The notes beneath the pieces were generated by a model. It was not told where the DNA came from, did not search any database, and saw only the letters and a list, made by a program, of their open reading frames with translations. This document shows, piece after piece, positions 41,393-50,205 of a stretch of 64,000 bases of DNA (within the stretch, counting starts at the first letter, position 1; each line of letters starts with the position of its first letter). Source of the stretch: Pseudomonas viridiflava (GTDB lineage: Bacteria > Pseudomonadota > Gammaproteobacteria > Pseudomonadales > Pseudomonadaceae); contig NZ_UPSE01000565.1 of the NCBI RefSeq assembly GCF_900573885.1, forward strand, positions 186,001-250,000, in the 5' to 3' direction. The position numbers and the translations under genes are program-made.

Positions 41393-41902
41393 CTACTTGA
41401 ACGCGTTTTCCAGCGCGCCGGAGCACACCATGATGCCGGCGCCGCCGGACAGGCACTCGTAGCGTTTGCGATCGATGCCCTTGCTGGCAAGGCAGTCTTT
41501 CAGGGTGATTTCGCCTTTGGCCTGGTCCATCGCATCCACCACCTGGTTGTACTGCGCGGTGGTGAGCTTGCCTGCTTGCTTGCGCTCAAGGGCGATGTCT
41601 TTGAGGTTGGGCAGGTCGATGGCCGTCCAGCGCATGGCTTCGCTGCACATCTTTTCATCCGCCGAGCCCTCTGACTTTGTGCTGCTGGCGGTGCTGGTTT
41701 CGCTCATCGACCCGGCTGGCGCCGGGGGCGGACCGTCGCTGACATAGCCTTGGTTGATTTTGACTTCCTGCACCGCCTGAGTGGGAGGCGGCTGGTTGCC
41801 GAAATGCTTCTGCCCGTTGGCATCTACCCAGGTGTACACCTGAGCCTGAAGCGGCAGCACGCAACCGAGCAGGAGAACGGGAAAGAGGCGACGACCGAGC
41901 AT
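41393..41902 (-). CDS. DUF4124 domain-containing exported protein
   Basis: 169 residues. Signal peptide 1-20 (MLGRRLFPVLLLGCVLPLQA), then VYTWVDANGQKHFGNQPPP, the defining DUF4124 motif. A low-complexity Ser/Thr linker leads to a helical C-terminus with four Cys. Periplasmic, function unknown. It sits 28 bases upstream of the VOC gene on the same strand. Confidence 0.88.
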   Translation of the reverse strand: MLGRRLFPVLLLGCVLPLQAQVYTWVDANGQKHFGNQPPPTQAVQEVKINQGYVSDGPPPAPAGSMSETSTASSTKSEGSADEKMCSEAMRWTAIDLPNLKDIALERKQAGKLTTAQYNQVVDAMDQAKGEITLKDCLASKGIDRKRYECLSGGAGIMVCSGALENAFK

Positions 41903-42054
41903 GAATTAAGTCCTTTTAATCGCGCGGAGCTGCGCTTGGCGCACTGTAGTCAGCGACTTGCTGGCTTGCCAAGCGGTGCTTGGGTCCGGTTGGCCAGTTT
42001 GTGCCATGCACCGCTTTTTTAAGGCGGTGACGGTGTGAAAAACCCTTCAGCCTG

Positions 42055-42519
42055 CTACTGCACACTAAACATGCGTGCGTCATAGATGAAGGCGTGGGTG
42101 CTGACCACCGTGATGTCGAACCGGGCGCGGTGGTTGGGATTGAGCACCAGGTTGCTGGCCAGCGGATTGACGACCGAGGGAACGATCAGGCCGAAGTGGC
42201 CGCAGCGTTGCAGAAACTGCGTGCCATAAGCGCGGCTGGGCGCATCGGCGGGCAGGCGATCCCAACCTTGCGGGAGTTCGCTGAGCGAGGGTCGCAGATA
42301 AAGGCTGGCATCGTCGGGCAGAGCCAGCTCAACCATCACCAGCGGCAAAAGCGGCGGGCCGCTTTGGTGGACGAAGGTTTCCAGCACGCAGGTAGACGAT
42401 TCAAGCGCGAGGTAAATGGCCGGCACGTCTTGCTCATTCCAGCGCCCGCCTTCCTGGGCGGCGCCCATGCCGTCGAGGGTGTGTGCCCATTTCGCTTTGC
42501 ATAATCGCCAGGCCTGCAT
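42055..42519 (-). CDS. RES-family toxin (NAD+-degrading)
   Basis: 154 residues. RES fold signature: GGRWNEQDVPAIYLALESSTCVLETFVH, later VPSVVNPLASNLVLNPNHRARF. RES toxins degrade NAD+ by phosphorolysis or hydrolysis. The catalytic Arg in GRWN, the Tyr in IYLA, Glu in LETFVH and the Ser in VPSVV/Asn in NPLASN are preserved. Start ATG overlaps the antitoxin stop (TGATG), so the pair is coupled. Confidence 0.93.
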   Translation of the reverse strand: MQAWRLCKAKWAHTLDGMGAAQEGGRWNEQDVPAIYLALESSTCVLETFVHQSGPPLLPLVMVELALPDDASLYLRPSLSELPQGWDRLPADAPSRAYGTQFLQRCGHFGLIVPSVVNPLASNLVLNPNHRARFDITVVSTHAFIYDARMFSVQ

Positions 42520-43094
42520 CAGACCACGCCGCCGTATTCGATGGCGCGCAACACGCGGCGCACTTGCACGGCGCTGATGTCGTTGTCGCACAGCGAAAGC
42601 GGGGCGCGGTCGCCCAAAGCCACGTTGTTGCGAGTCATCCAGGCAGTGGCTTTGGCTTCGTCCTCAAACACGTCGGTCGCCAACGCGGTAATGGCGGCGA
42701 TGCGCATCATGCGTTCGGTGGTTGATGGGTCGAGCAAGGCGTTGTCGCGGCTTTTGCGCGTAAGCGTCGATTCCGATACCAACAGCACTTTGGACAATTC
42801 GCCCACAGAGATAGCGAAGGTTTGCCCCATGCTCCGCGCGATATGAGCGCTGAGGCCGTGGCGGATGATGCCGACCTGAAGCTCATCGGTCATGGCCGGC
42901 ATGCTACGGGCGATGGTGGGAAAATCTTCCGGTTCGTCGGGCCAGACAGCGCCGGGAGGCAAATTCCAGAGGGCTGCCGGAGCCGCATGATCATAGTGGC
43001 CAAGCGTTTCAGCGGTTTGCGCGGCTGCGCGTTTGGGCGCGTTTGCCGGCTTGGCGATGGGCATTTTAGTCGAAGGCATTTTTCGGGAAGACAT
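42519..43094 (-). CDS. Xre/MbcA/ParS-type antitoxin of the RES pair
   Basis: 191 residues. The C-terminal half contains the DUF2384 toxin-binding domain (MMRIAAITALATDVFEDEAKATAWMTRNNVALGDRAPLSLCD), preceded by an Xre-like helix-turn-helix (SVGELSKVLLVSESTLTRK). The first 60 residues are a disordered Lys/Ala/Pro-rich extension, longer than usual for this family. AAGGAG sits 8 bases before ATG 43094. It neutralises RES and likely represses its own operon. Confidence 0.9.
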   Translation of the reverse strand: MSSRKMPSTKMPIAKPANAPKRAAAQTAETLGHYDHAAPAALWNLPPGAVWPDEPEDFPTIARSMPAMTDELQVGIIRHGLSAHIARSMGQTFAISVGELSKVLLVSESTLTRKSRDNALLDPSTTERMMRIAAITALATDVFEDEAKATAWMTRNNVALGDRAPLSLCDNDISAVQVRRVLRAIEYGGVV

Positions 43095-43110
43095 GGAACC
43101 TGCTCCTTCA

Positions 43111-43142
43111 GTCATTTGACTGAACTAGATAACGCAAATGAC
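43111..43142. promoter_or_regulatory. Candidate autoregulatory operator of the RES/Xre operon
   Basis: GTCATTTG (43111-43118) and CAAATGAC (43135-43142) form a perfect 8-bp inverted repeat with a 16-base spacer containing AACTAGATAACG, 16 bases upstream of the antitoxin start. Placement suits binding by the Xre antitoxin; binding itself is inferred. Confidence 0.65.
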
Positions 43143-43269
43143 TTTACACCCTTGAGCGACGGTTGCAAGCTGAACGTCCTGTAGGAAGCCCACCGTAAAA
43201 CCGGGTTTTCACATCGCGCGCCGCAGCCCGGTACTATCTGCGCCTCCCCTTCTAGCCGTGAGTATTGCC

Positions 43270-43848
43270 ATGAGTCCTGACATCGCCCCGGTGGAATTGC
43301 CCAAAGCCTATCGCCTGCTCAACCACGGCCCGACGGTGCTGGTGTCGGCGCGGCATGCCGGTGAAACCAATGTAATGGCGGCTGCCTGGGCCTGCGCGCT
43401 GGATTTTTCGCCGCCCAAGCTCACCGTGGTAATTGATAAAGCCACCCGCACCCGCGCGTTGGTAGAAGGCAGCGGCGAGTTTGTGATTCAGGTGCCGACC
43501 GCCGCGCAGGCGCAGCTCACCCATACCGTGGGCAACCGCAGTCTGGCGGACGATGCCGACAAGCTCGCCCACGCCGGCGTAGAGCTGTTGGAGTTTTCCG
43601 GTTTCGATTTGCCGTTTGTGGCCGGCTGTTCCGCGTGGCTGGCCTGCCGACGCATTGCCGAGCCGCACAACGAGCAAACCTACGACCTGTTTATTGCCGA
43701 AGTGGTGGGTGCCTGGGCGGACAGCCGCGCGTTTGCCAATGGCCACTGGCAGTTCGAGCACGCCGACCCGCAACTGCGCAGCCTGCACTATGTGGCAGGC
43801 GGGCAGTTCTATCTGACGGGGGAGTCGCGGGTGGTGAAGGTCGACTGA
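43270..43848 (+). CDS. Flavin reductase family protein (FMN-binding split barrel)
   Basis: 192 residues. The flavin-reductase-like barrel shows YRLLNHGPTVLVSARHAGETNVMAAAWACALDFSPPKLTVVID and EFVIQVPTAAQA, with YDLFIAEVVGAWAD near the end. Binds FMN and may reduce flavin with NAD(P)H for a partner oxygenase; no partner is adjacent. ATG 43270 is taken; a GTG 12 bases upstream is possible. Its stop codon abuts the converging HD-GYP stop with no gap. Confidence 0.85.
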   Translation: MSPDIAPVELPKAYRLLNHGPTVLVSARHAGETNVMAAAWACALDFSPPKLTVVIDKATRTRALVEGSGEFVIQVPTAAQAQLTHTVGNRSLADDADKLAHAGVELLEFSGFDLPFVAGCSAWLACRRIAEPHNEQTYDLFIAEVVGAWADSRAFANGHWQFEHADPQLRSLHYVAGGQFYLTGESRVVKVD

Positions 43849-45915
43849 TCAGGCGGGAAGAAAGCTGGCGATATCGATTTCATCGATCTGCGCCGGCTGC
43901 AGGTAGCGCTTGGCGTACCGCTGCGGCATGCCACTGCGCAGGAACAGCGCGAACAGGTGGGCATCGATATGGCCCTTGTCGCGCAGGTTGGCAAGGATGC
44001 GTACCGACTCCGACAGGGTTTTGGCTTTCTTGTAAGGCCGGTCGGATGCGGTCAGCGCTTCGAACACGTCGGCAATCGCCATGATGCGCGCCGGAATCGA
44101 CAGTTTGTCTTTGTCCAGTTGCCGTGGGTAACCGGTGCCCATGAGGGTTTCGTGGTGGGTGCCGGCGTATTCGGGCACACGCTTGAGGTTGGCGGGAAGC
44201 GGCAGGTTCTCCAGCATCATGATGGTCTGGATGATGTGCTCGTTGATTTTGTAACGCTCTTCGGCGGTGAGCGTGCCGCGGCTGACGCTCAGGTTGTAGA
44301 GCTCGCCGTAGTTGTACAGGTGCTCGGGCACCGTGACCTTGAAGCCGTATTTGGGGTCGTACTCGCGGCTCGCCAGGCGCGGGAAGATGTGCTGCGGTTT
44401 GTCGGCCAGCAGCGCTTCCTGCGCCGGCAATTCCACCACTGCAAGGTGCTCGACGCGGTGCAATTCGCCTTCGGACAACCCCAGGCGATCATCGAAGTGG
44501 CGCAGCCAGAGCCGCTTGCCGATCTGATTCAAGCGCTCGATGCGCTCGGGCTCCATCAACTCGCTGCCGATGTTGCATTCAGCCACGTACGCGAAGTCGT
44601 CCTGCAATTGAGCCATGGCGCGCTGGTAGTCGGCGCGCGCGACGGCCTCGTCAACGCCATCGCGAATGGCTTCCAGGCAGGCGATATGGGCGTCGCGCAG
44701 CAGCACTTCAAAGCGCATGCGCACTTCGTGGATGCGGTTGTAGATGGTTTCCAGTTTGGTGGCTTTGTCGACCACGTGCTCGGGCGTGGTGATCTTGCCG
44801 CAGTCGTGCAGCCAGGCGCCGATGCGGAATTCGCGCCATTCGTCTGCCGAGTTGAAGCTGAATTCGGCCAGTGGGCCTTCGCTCACCTTGCAAGCTTCTT
44901 CGGCCAGCATCAGCGCCAGCTCCGGCACGCGCTCGCAGTGAGCACCGGTGTAGGCGCTTTTGGCGTCGATGGCACCGGCGAGAATTTCAATCATGGCGTC
45001 GATCAAGGCTTTCTGCGCGTCGATCAGGTTGTGGTTATCCAGTGCGATGGCAGCCTGCGAGGCCAGCGCGCCGACAAACGAAAGCACTTGCGGCGAGAAC
45101 GCGACCACTTCGCCGGTCAGCGGATCCAGTGCGTTCATAAATTGCAGCACACCAATCACTTCGCCCTGACGCGGCGCCAGCGGCACGCTGAGCATCGACA
45201 CGGTGTGATAGCCCGACTCGGCATCGAAGTGGCGGGTGCCGCTGAGGTCGAAACGGGTTTCGGCGTAAACGTCGTCGATTACCACGGCCTTGTTGTGCAG
45301 CGCGGTGTAGGTGGAAACGTGGCGCTCATTGGGCAAACCGCTGACGGGATCGTGCAGCACGATTTCACTGGCCGGCAGGTCATCGTCCATCGAGCGCAAC
45401 GCGAAGCGCAGGGTGTCGTTCTCGGTCTTCAGGTACATGGTTGCCGCTTGGGCGTTACAGATCAGCTTGCCCTGCATGAGAATGTGCCGCAGCAGCGCGT
45501 CTCGGTCGCGCTCGGACGACAGCAGCAAACCGTTCTCTACCAGACTGGCGAGCTTGGCCTGGGTTTCCTGCAGGGTTTGTGTCTGCAGTTGCAACGCGGC
45601 CTTCATGCTTGAGTGGTTGCGATTGAGGCTGTCGACTTCATGAAACATCGATGCCTTGGGCTGCTCGCCGGAGAAATCCAGATTGCGAATCAGGCGAGTG
45701 TCTTCAGCCAGGCGTTCGATGGTGCGGTTGATACTGTCCATACCGTTGAGCGCCAACGGCAAGGTGCACAAAAGCACCACCACGGACAGACCCAATACGG
45801 TGGTTGGCGCAAGGCCGAAAGTCAGTGCCAGAATCGGCAGCAACTGCAGAAGAAAAAACGCGGTTAGAACAACTGACCAGTTCTTAAATCTGAACTTGAA
45901 AAATGCTGTTGTCAT
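43849..45915 (-). CDS. HD-GYP domain protein with GAF domain, membrane-bound
   Basis: 688 residues. Two close N-terminal helices (about 14-34 and 38-56) form a membrane anchor. A coiled segment (90-130) precedes a GAF domain (about 130-295). An HD-GYP domain follows, unusually stretched by about 170 residues: HD motif WLHDCGK (about 369) and HHETLMGTGYP near 600. HD-GYP enzymes break cyclic di-GMP. The HD and GYP motifs are conserved, so activity is plausible despite the insert with EYDPKYGFKVTVPEHLYNYG. Confidence 0.88.
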   Translation of the reverse strand: MTTAFFKFRFKNWSVVLTAFFLLQLLPILALTFGLAPTTVLGLSVVVLLCTLPLALNGMDSINRTIERLAEDTRLIRNLDFSGEQPKASMFHEVDSLNRNHSSMKAALQLQTQTLQETQAKLASLVENGLLLSSERDRDALLRHILMQGKLICNAQAATMYLKTENDTLRFALRSMDDDLPASEIVLHDPVSGLPNERHVSTYTALHNKAVVIDDVYAETRFDLSGTRHFDAESGYHTVSMLSVPLAPRQGEVIGVLQFMNALDPLTGEVVAFSPQVLSFVGALASQAAIALDNHNLIDAQKALIDAMIEILAGAIDAKSAYTGAHCERVPELALMLAEEACKVSEGPLAEFSFNSADEWREFRIGAWLHDCGKITTPEHVVDKATKLETIYNRIHEVRMRFEVLLRDAHIACLEAIRDGVDEAVARADYQRAMAQLQDDFAYVAECNIGSELMEPERIERLNQIGKRLWLRHFDDRLGLSEGELHRVEHLAVVELPAQEALLADKPQHIFPRLASREYDPKYGFKVTVPEHLYNYGELYNLSVSRGTLTAEERYKINEHIIQTIMMLENLPLPANLKRVPEYAGTHHETLMGTGYPRQLDKDKLSIPARIMAIADVFEALTASDRPYKKAKTLSESVRILANLRDKGHIDAHLFALFLRSGMPQRYAKRYLQPAQIDEIDIASFLPA

Positions 45916-46083
45916 ACTGCAACCCGTTAAAAGAAATTCCTTTTTGCCTTAATACTGGCAAATCCGATTGATCGCAGCTTTTATAAGTAGCGACAATACG
46001 ACTTCACACCTTTCACGCCGTTTCACCCCAGCTTGCTCAGAGGGTTTTGAGCCCAAGAATTCGGGTCATTCAGGGAGACTAGT

Positions 46084-46566
46084 ATGTTTGTGCCAAAAAG
46101 AACCAGCCTATGGTTATGCGCTTTGCTTGCGCCACTGTTTTTTTCGTCGTGGCTGCATGCCGCCGACGAGCCGTCGCAGCAGCCTGCCGCTTCCAAAGCC
46201 ATTGGCTACGTGATGAAAACCGAGGGTGAAGCGGCTGTCATTGTCGACGGTACGGCGCAGCCCGCCAAGGTCGGAATGCCAGTATTTGTTGGCAGCTCGA
46301 TCAAAACCGGCGCCAACGGTTCGCTGGGCGTGACACTGGAAGACAACACGCTGATGTCGTTCGGCCCCAACAGCGAGCTGAGTTTCGATGCGTTTGTCTA
46401 CGAGCCGAGCGCGCAAGACCTCAAGCTCAGCGCGAAAATCACCCACGGCACGCTGAATTACATTTCCGGCGTGATCGCCAAACTCAAACCCGAAGCCGTG
46501 GAAATCAACACCCCCACCGGCACCATCGGCGTGCGCGGCACTCACTTCCTGGTGAAAGTCGACTGA
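46084..46566 (+). CDS. FecR-domain periplasmic protein
   Basis: 160 residues. Signal peptide 1-26 (MFVPKRTSLWLCALLAPLFFSSWLHA). The FecR domain contains AVIVDGTAQPAKVGMPVFVGSSIKTGANGSLGVTLEDNTLMSFGPNSELSFDAF and ends EINTPTGTIGVRGTHFLV. Unlike the FecR sigma regulator it has no cytoplasmic N-terminal part, so it is a free periplasmic form. Eight bases separate it from an OmpA-like lipoprotein gene, with a CHASE2 cyclase gene converging on them. Confidence 0.9.
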   Translation: MFVPKRTSLWLCALLAPLFFSSWLHAADEPSQQPAASKAIGYVMKTEGEAAVIVDGTAQPAKVGMPVFVGSSIKTGANGSLGVTLEDNTLMSFGPNSELSFDAFVYEPSAQDLKLSAKITHGTLNYISGVIAKLKPEAVEINTPTGTIGVRGTHFLVKVD

Positions 46567-46574
46567 GTGTGTTC

Positions 46575-47174
46575 ATGCCTGGGTATTTGATTCGCGGCCT
46601 TGCCGTATTGCTGTTGGCGTTGTGCGCTACCGGTTGTGCCACGTCGAAGTCTTACGTGGTGTTGATGGAAAGCCCGGACGGCTCAACCGGCGCCATTGTC
46701 GTGCAGACGGCCAACGGCACCACGCGTGTCGATAAAAAGCTCAATGCCGTGGCGCTGGATGGCAAGACCGCGAACACCTTTGCCGTCGAGCCACCCTGTG
46801 TTCAGCAGGACTTTTCCGCAGCTCTGGGGGCGCAACCGGCCCTGCCGGTGACCTTCCGTCTGTACTTCGACTCCGGCACCGCCAACCTCACCAAAGAGTC
46901 GAAAACCGAATTCCAGAACGTGCTCACCACCTTGCGTGAGCGCGGGCCGTCGGCCGTTTCCGTGATCGGCCATACCGACACTGAAGGCAAAAGCCGCTGG
47001 AATGAGCAGATCGGGCTCAAGCGCGCCAAAGCCATCGCCGAGATGTTCAAGAAGGAACGCATCGAGGTGATCGAGCTGGTCGTAACGTCTCATGGCGAAA
47101 GCAACCTGTTGATCAAGACCGCAGACGACACCGCCGAGCCGCGCAATCGGCGCGTGGAAATAATCGTCCGCTAG
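46575..47174 (+). CDS. OmpA-family lipoprotein
   Basis: 199 residues. Lipobox CATGC at about 16-20 (LALCATGCATSK). The C-terminal OmpA domain (about 88-197) has FDSGTANLTKESKTEFQNVLTTL, VIGHTDTEGKSRWNEQIGLKRAKAIA and PRNRRVEIIV, the peptidoglycan-binding signature with Asp and Arg. Lipid anchor plus peptidoglycan grip would tie the outer membrane to the wall. ATG 46575 is chosen; GTG 46569 possible. It ends one base from the convergent CHASE2 gene. Confidence 0.9.
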   Translation: MPGYLIRGLAVLLLALCATGCATSKSYVVLMESPDGSTGAIVVQTANGTTRVDKKLNAVALDGKTANTFAVEPPCVQQDFSAALGAQPALPVTFRLYFDSGTANLTKESKTEFQNVLTTLRERGPSAVSVIGHTDTEGKSRWNEQIGLKRAKAIAEMFKKERIEVIELVVTSHGESNLLIKTADDTAEPRNRRVEIIVR

Positions 47175-47175
47175 C

Positions 47176-49278
47176 TCACTTGCGGTTCATGGCAAACGCG
47201 TCGCCCTTCTCCCCCGCCATCAACCGCTGCCAGTGAAACTGCACCAGGCCGTCGTCGGGGCGCTGGTCATGCAGCGCCGTGAACGCGGCCAGCGCGCCGT
47301 CATCGCCAGCCATCAGCAACAGATAAGCAGCGTCATAGGCCTCGTCCGCTTCTGCTATCGGCTCGAACGCTTCAACGGCGGCCGATTTGCCTTTGAGCTG
47401 CACCTTGCCCACGGCCCGCACCGGTACGTCGGGATTGCTGCGGGCAATCGCTGCCGAGATGCACACCCGCGTGCCCAAATGCTGGTTGAGGCTTTCCAGG
47501 CGCGAGGTGGTATTCACCGGGTCGCCCAGGGCGCGGTAGTCGAAGATGGTCGAACCGCCAAAGTTGCCCACCACCACTTCACCGCTGTGCACGCCAATAC
47601 GGGTTTGGCCGAACGCGGTGCCGCACGCTTGCAGCTGCGACACATAGCCTTGGGCAAAACGGTCGATTTCCAGCGCACAGTTAAGGGCCCGCTGCGCATG
47701 GTCGGCTTGTGGCAGTGGCGCTGAAAACATGATGGCCACGGCGTCGCCAACAATGCGGTCGAGCGTGCCATCGTGGCGGAAGGCGATGCCGATGACCTCT
47801 TCCAGGTAATCGTTGAGCAAGCTGACCACCGCTTCCGGAGATTGCCGCTCCATCATTTCGGTAAACCGGGTGAGGTCGGTAAACACAAAGCTGCACACCT
47901 GACGCTTGCCACCAAGGGCCAACTGGCCGGGGTTATCCACCAGGTGTTTGACCAGATTGGGCGATACATAACGTGAGAACGCCTCGCGCACCCAGCGCTG
48001 CTCGCGCTCGCTGGCGACGTGGTGGCTGATGCTCGCCACGCTGTAAATAAGCGCCAGCCCCAGGCCCGGCGTGAACAGATCGAGCAGCAAGCGGTGCTCG
48101 GTGAAGGCGTACCAGCTGGCGCCGTTCGCTGCGCCGATCAGCAGCACCGTCAACGCCGCCGCCACCAAGGCCGGTAGACGCAGCGCCAGCAAGGCGACGA
48201 CAAGGCTGCCGATCACCAGCACCAGCGCTTCAACCGCCGCCGCCCAACCCGGCCGCTGTAAAAACTCGCCACTGAGAATCTGCTCCAAGGCCTGGGCATG
48301 CACCTCCACGCCGGGAATGATGCCGCCCAATGGACTGAAGCGCAGGTCTTGCAGGCCCTGCGCCGACGTACCGATCAGCGCAATGCTGCCGGCCAGGCCT
48401 TCAGGCGCCTGCCCGGCCAGCACCTGCCAGACTGGAATGGTGCGTGCCGCTTGCGGCTCGGTGAAGTGCACCCAGAATTCGCCGCGCCGGTTGGTGGGAA
48501 TCTGCACGCGACCGATATCGACCTGCTCCACCCCCGCCTCGCCGGTCCGCACCCGGTACATGCCGGCACGCTGTGCCACGCGCAAGGCTTCGGCCACCAG
48601 CGACGGGCGCACCTGCTCGCCCAGCGCCAGCAGCAGCGGCACTTTGCGCACCACGCCATCGGTGTCGGGCTCGAACGTCAGCGCGCCGGTGCCGGCCGCG
48701 GCCTGTTCCAGTACGGGCAACGCGCGCACCGCCGAGGAATAGGCGGGAAGAAATGCCAACGGCGGCTGCCCGGCGGTCACCAGGCCAAACCGGCTGAGGG
48801 GTAGGTCGGCGCCAGCGCTGCGCCGCTCAGTGGCAAAGCCGAGCACCACATTGCTACCGCTCAGCGCGCCGGCCAGTTGGGTGTCATGGTCGGGCAAGGC
48901 TTGCAGTTGGCTGATCAGCGCGTCGTCCAGGCCCTGGTCTTTCAGCAGCGACGCCGGCGACGTGCGGTCCGGCTCGGCGAACAGCACGTCGAACACAATG
49001 GCCGCTGTGCCGGCTTCGCGAAGTTTGCTGACGAGCTCGGCCACCCGCGTGCGCGGCCACGGCCATTGGCCCAGGCGCGCGAGGCTGCCTTCGTCGATAT
49101 CGATAATGCGCACGGGCGCGCTGTTGTAGGCGCGCGGCTGCCACCGCTGGTATTGGTCGAACACGGCGTTGTGCAGTTTCTGCACCGGCAACGGCGCCGT
49201 CACCAGCACCGCTGCGCTGACGAACAGGGCTATTGCACAACTGATCAGGCTGAGCGTTACACCACGGCGCTTGAACAT
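47176..49278 (-). CDS. CHASE2-domain adenylate/guanylate cyclase
   Basis: 700 residues. TM1 (about 10-28), a periplasmic CHASE2 domain (about 30-330: VRIIDIDEGSLARLGQWPWPRTRVAELV, GTAAIVFDVLFAEPDR), three helices (about 340-415), then a class III cyclase domain (about 460-650). Metal-binding Asp are visible in FTDLTRF and IVGDAVA. The substrate-contact Lys of the LDKxxGD motif is Arg here (LDRIVGD). FDYRALGDPVNTTSRLE is otherwise standard. Expected to make cAMP (less likely cGMP) in response to an envelope signal. Six bases after the aldo/keto reductase gene. CHASE2/FecR/OmpA genes often co-occur. Confidence 0.9.
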   Translation of the reverse strand: MFKRRGVTLSLISCAIALFVSAAVLVTAPLPVQKLHNAVFDQYQRWQPRAYNSAPVRIIDIDEGSLARLGQWPWPRTRVAELVSKLREAGTAAIVFDVLFAEPDRTSPASLLKDQGLDDALISQLQALPDHDTQLAGALSGSNVVLGFATERRSAGADLPLSRFGLVTAGQPPLAFLPAYSSAVRALPVLEQAAAGTGALTFEPDTDGVVRKVPLLLALGEQVRPSLVAEALRVAQRAGMYRVRTGEAGVEQVDIGRVQIPTNRRGEFWVHFTEPQAARTIPVWQVLAGQAPEGLAGSIALIGTSAQGLQDLRFSPLGGIIPGVEVHAQALEQILSGEFLQRPGWAAAVEALVLVIGSLVVALLALRLPALVAAALTVLLIGAANGASWYAFTEHRLLLDLFTPGLGLALIYSVASISHHVASEREQRWVREAFSRYVSPNLVKHLVDNPGQLALGGKRQVCSFVFTDLTRFTEMMERQSPEAVVSLLNDYLEEVIGIAFRHDGTLDRIVGDAVAIMFSAPLPQADHAQRALNCALEIDRFAQGYVSQLQACGTAFGQTRIGVHSGEVVVGNFGGSTIFDYRALGDPVNTTSRLESLNQHLGTRVCISAAIARSNPDVPVRAVGKVQLKGKSAAVEAFEPIAEADEAYDAAYLLLMAGDDGALAAFTALHDQRPDDGLVQFHWQRLMAGEKGDAFAMNRK

Positions 49279-49284
49279 GCGGCG

Positions 49285-50106
49285 TTACACCATGGCCAGT
49301 GGTTGCTTGCGCGTCGGTGCCGGGAATACGCCGTCGAGCAGGCGCAGGTCGGCGGCGTCCAGGGTCAGTTCAAGGGCAGCGGCATTGGCATGCACGTGGC
49401 CCGGCGTCACCGCTTTGGGAATCGCCATCACGCCGCCTTGCTGCACCAGCCAGGCCAGTGCCACCTGCGCCGCGCCGACACCACGGCGCTCGGCGATCTG
49501 GTTAAGGGTCACATCGGCCAGCAGCCGACCGCCCTGCCCCACCGGGCAGTAGGCCATGAGCGGCATGCGCTGCTGCTGACACCACGGCAGCAAATCGAAA
49601 CCGACGCCGCGTTGCTCCAGGTTGTAGAGCACCTGATTGGTGGCGCAGGCGCGGTTGCTCAGTTCGAGCATGTCGTCGAGGTCGAAATTGGAAACACCCC
49701 AGTCGCGGATCTTGCCTTGCTCGCGCAACTGCTCGAAGGCTTCCACGGTTTCTTCCAGCGGGTACTGACCGCGCCAGTGCAACAAGTAGAGGTCCAGGGT
49801 CTCGGTGCGCAGGCGTTTCAGGCTGCGCTCGCAGGCTTCGATGGCACCACGGCGGCTGGCGTTGTGCGGGTAAACCTTGCTGACCAGATACACCTGATCG
49901 CGAATGCCTTGCAGCGCATCGCCCACCACTTTTTCCGCGCCGCCTTCGCCGTACATTTCGGCGGTGTCGATGAGGCGCATGCCCAGCTCCACGCCCAGAC
50001 GCAGGGCACTCACTTCGGCCTTGTGTTCGCCGGCGCGCTCGCCCATGCGCCAGGTGCCCTGGCCGATGGCGGGAAGGGTTTGGTTGGCCAGTTGAACGGT
50101 GTGCAT
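49285..50106 (-). CDS. Aldo/keto reductase
   Basis: 273 residues. Catalytic tetrad visible: Asp in LIDTAEMYGEGGAE (with Tyr), Lys in YLVSKVYPHN and His in LYLLHWRG. The NADPH loop is AIPKAVTPGHVHANAAA. The substrate is unknown. ATG 50106 follows AAGGA. A longer open frame upstream passes through REP DNA and is not used. Confidence 0.9.
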   Translation of the reverse strand: MHTVQLANQTLPAIGQGTWRMGERAGEHKAEVSALRLGVELGMRLIDTAEMYGEGGAEKVVGDALQGIRDQVYLVSKVYPHNASRRGAIEACERSLKRLRTETLDLYLLHWRGQYPLEETVEAFEQLREQGKIRDWGVSNFDLDDMLELSNRACATNQVLYNLEQRGVGFDLLPWCQQQRMPLMAYCPVGQGGRLLADVTLNQIAERRGVGAAQVALAWLVQQGGVMAIPKAVTPGHVHANAAALELTLDAADLRLLDGVFPAPTRKQPLAMV

Positions 50107-50142
50107 GGGGTAGTCCTTATCCAATTCTTGTTCTGTTTTTTC

Positions 50143-50205
50143 GTAGGAGCCAGCTTGCTGGCGAAGCTGTTCGTTTCCAGGATTCGCCAGCAAGCTGGCT
50201 CCTAC
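50143..50205. repeat. REPIN: perfect inverted pair of REP elements
   Basis: GTAGGAGCCAGCTTGCTGGC (50143-50162) and its exact reverse complement at 50186-50205 surround about 23 bases. The stop codon (TAG) of the next minus-strand gene lies in its last bases (50202-50204). Confidence 0.9.
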
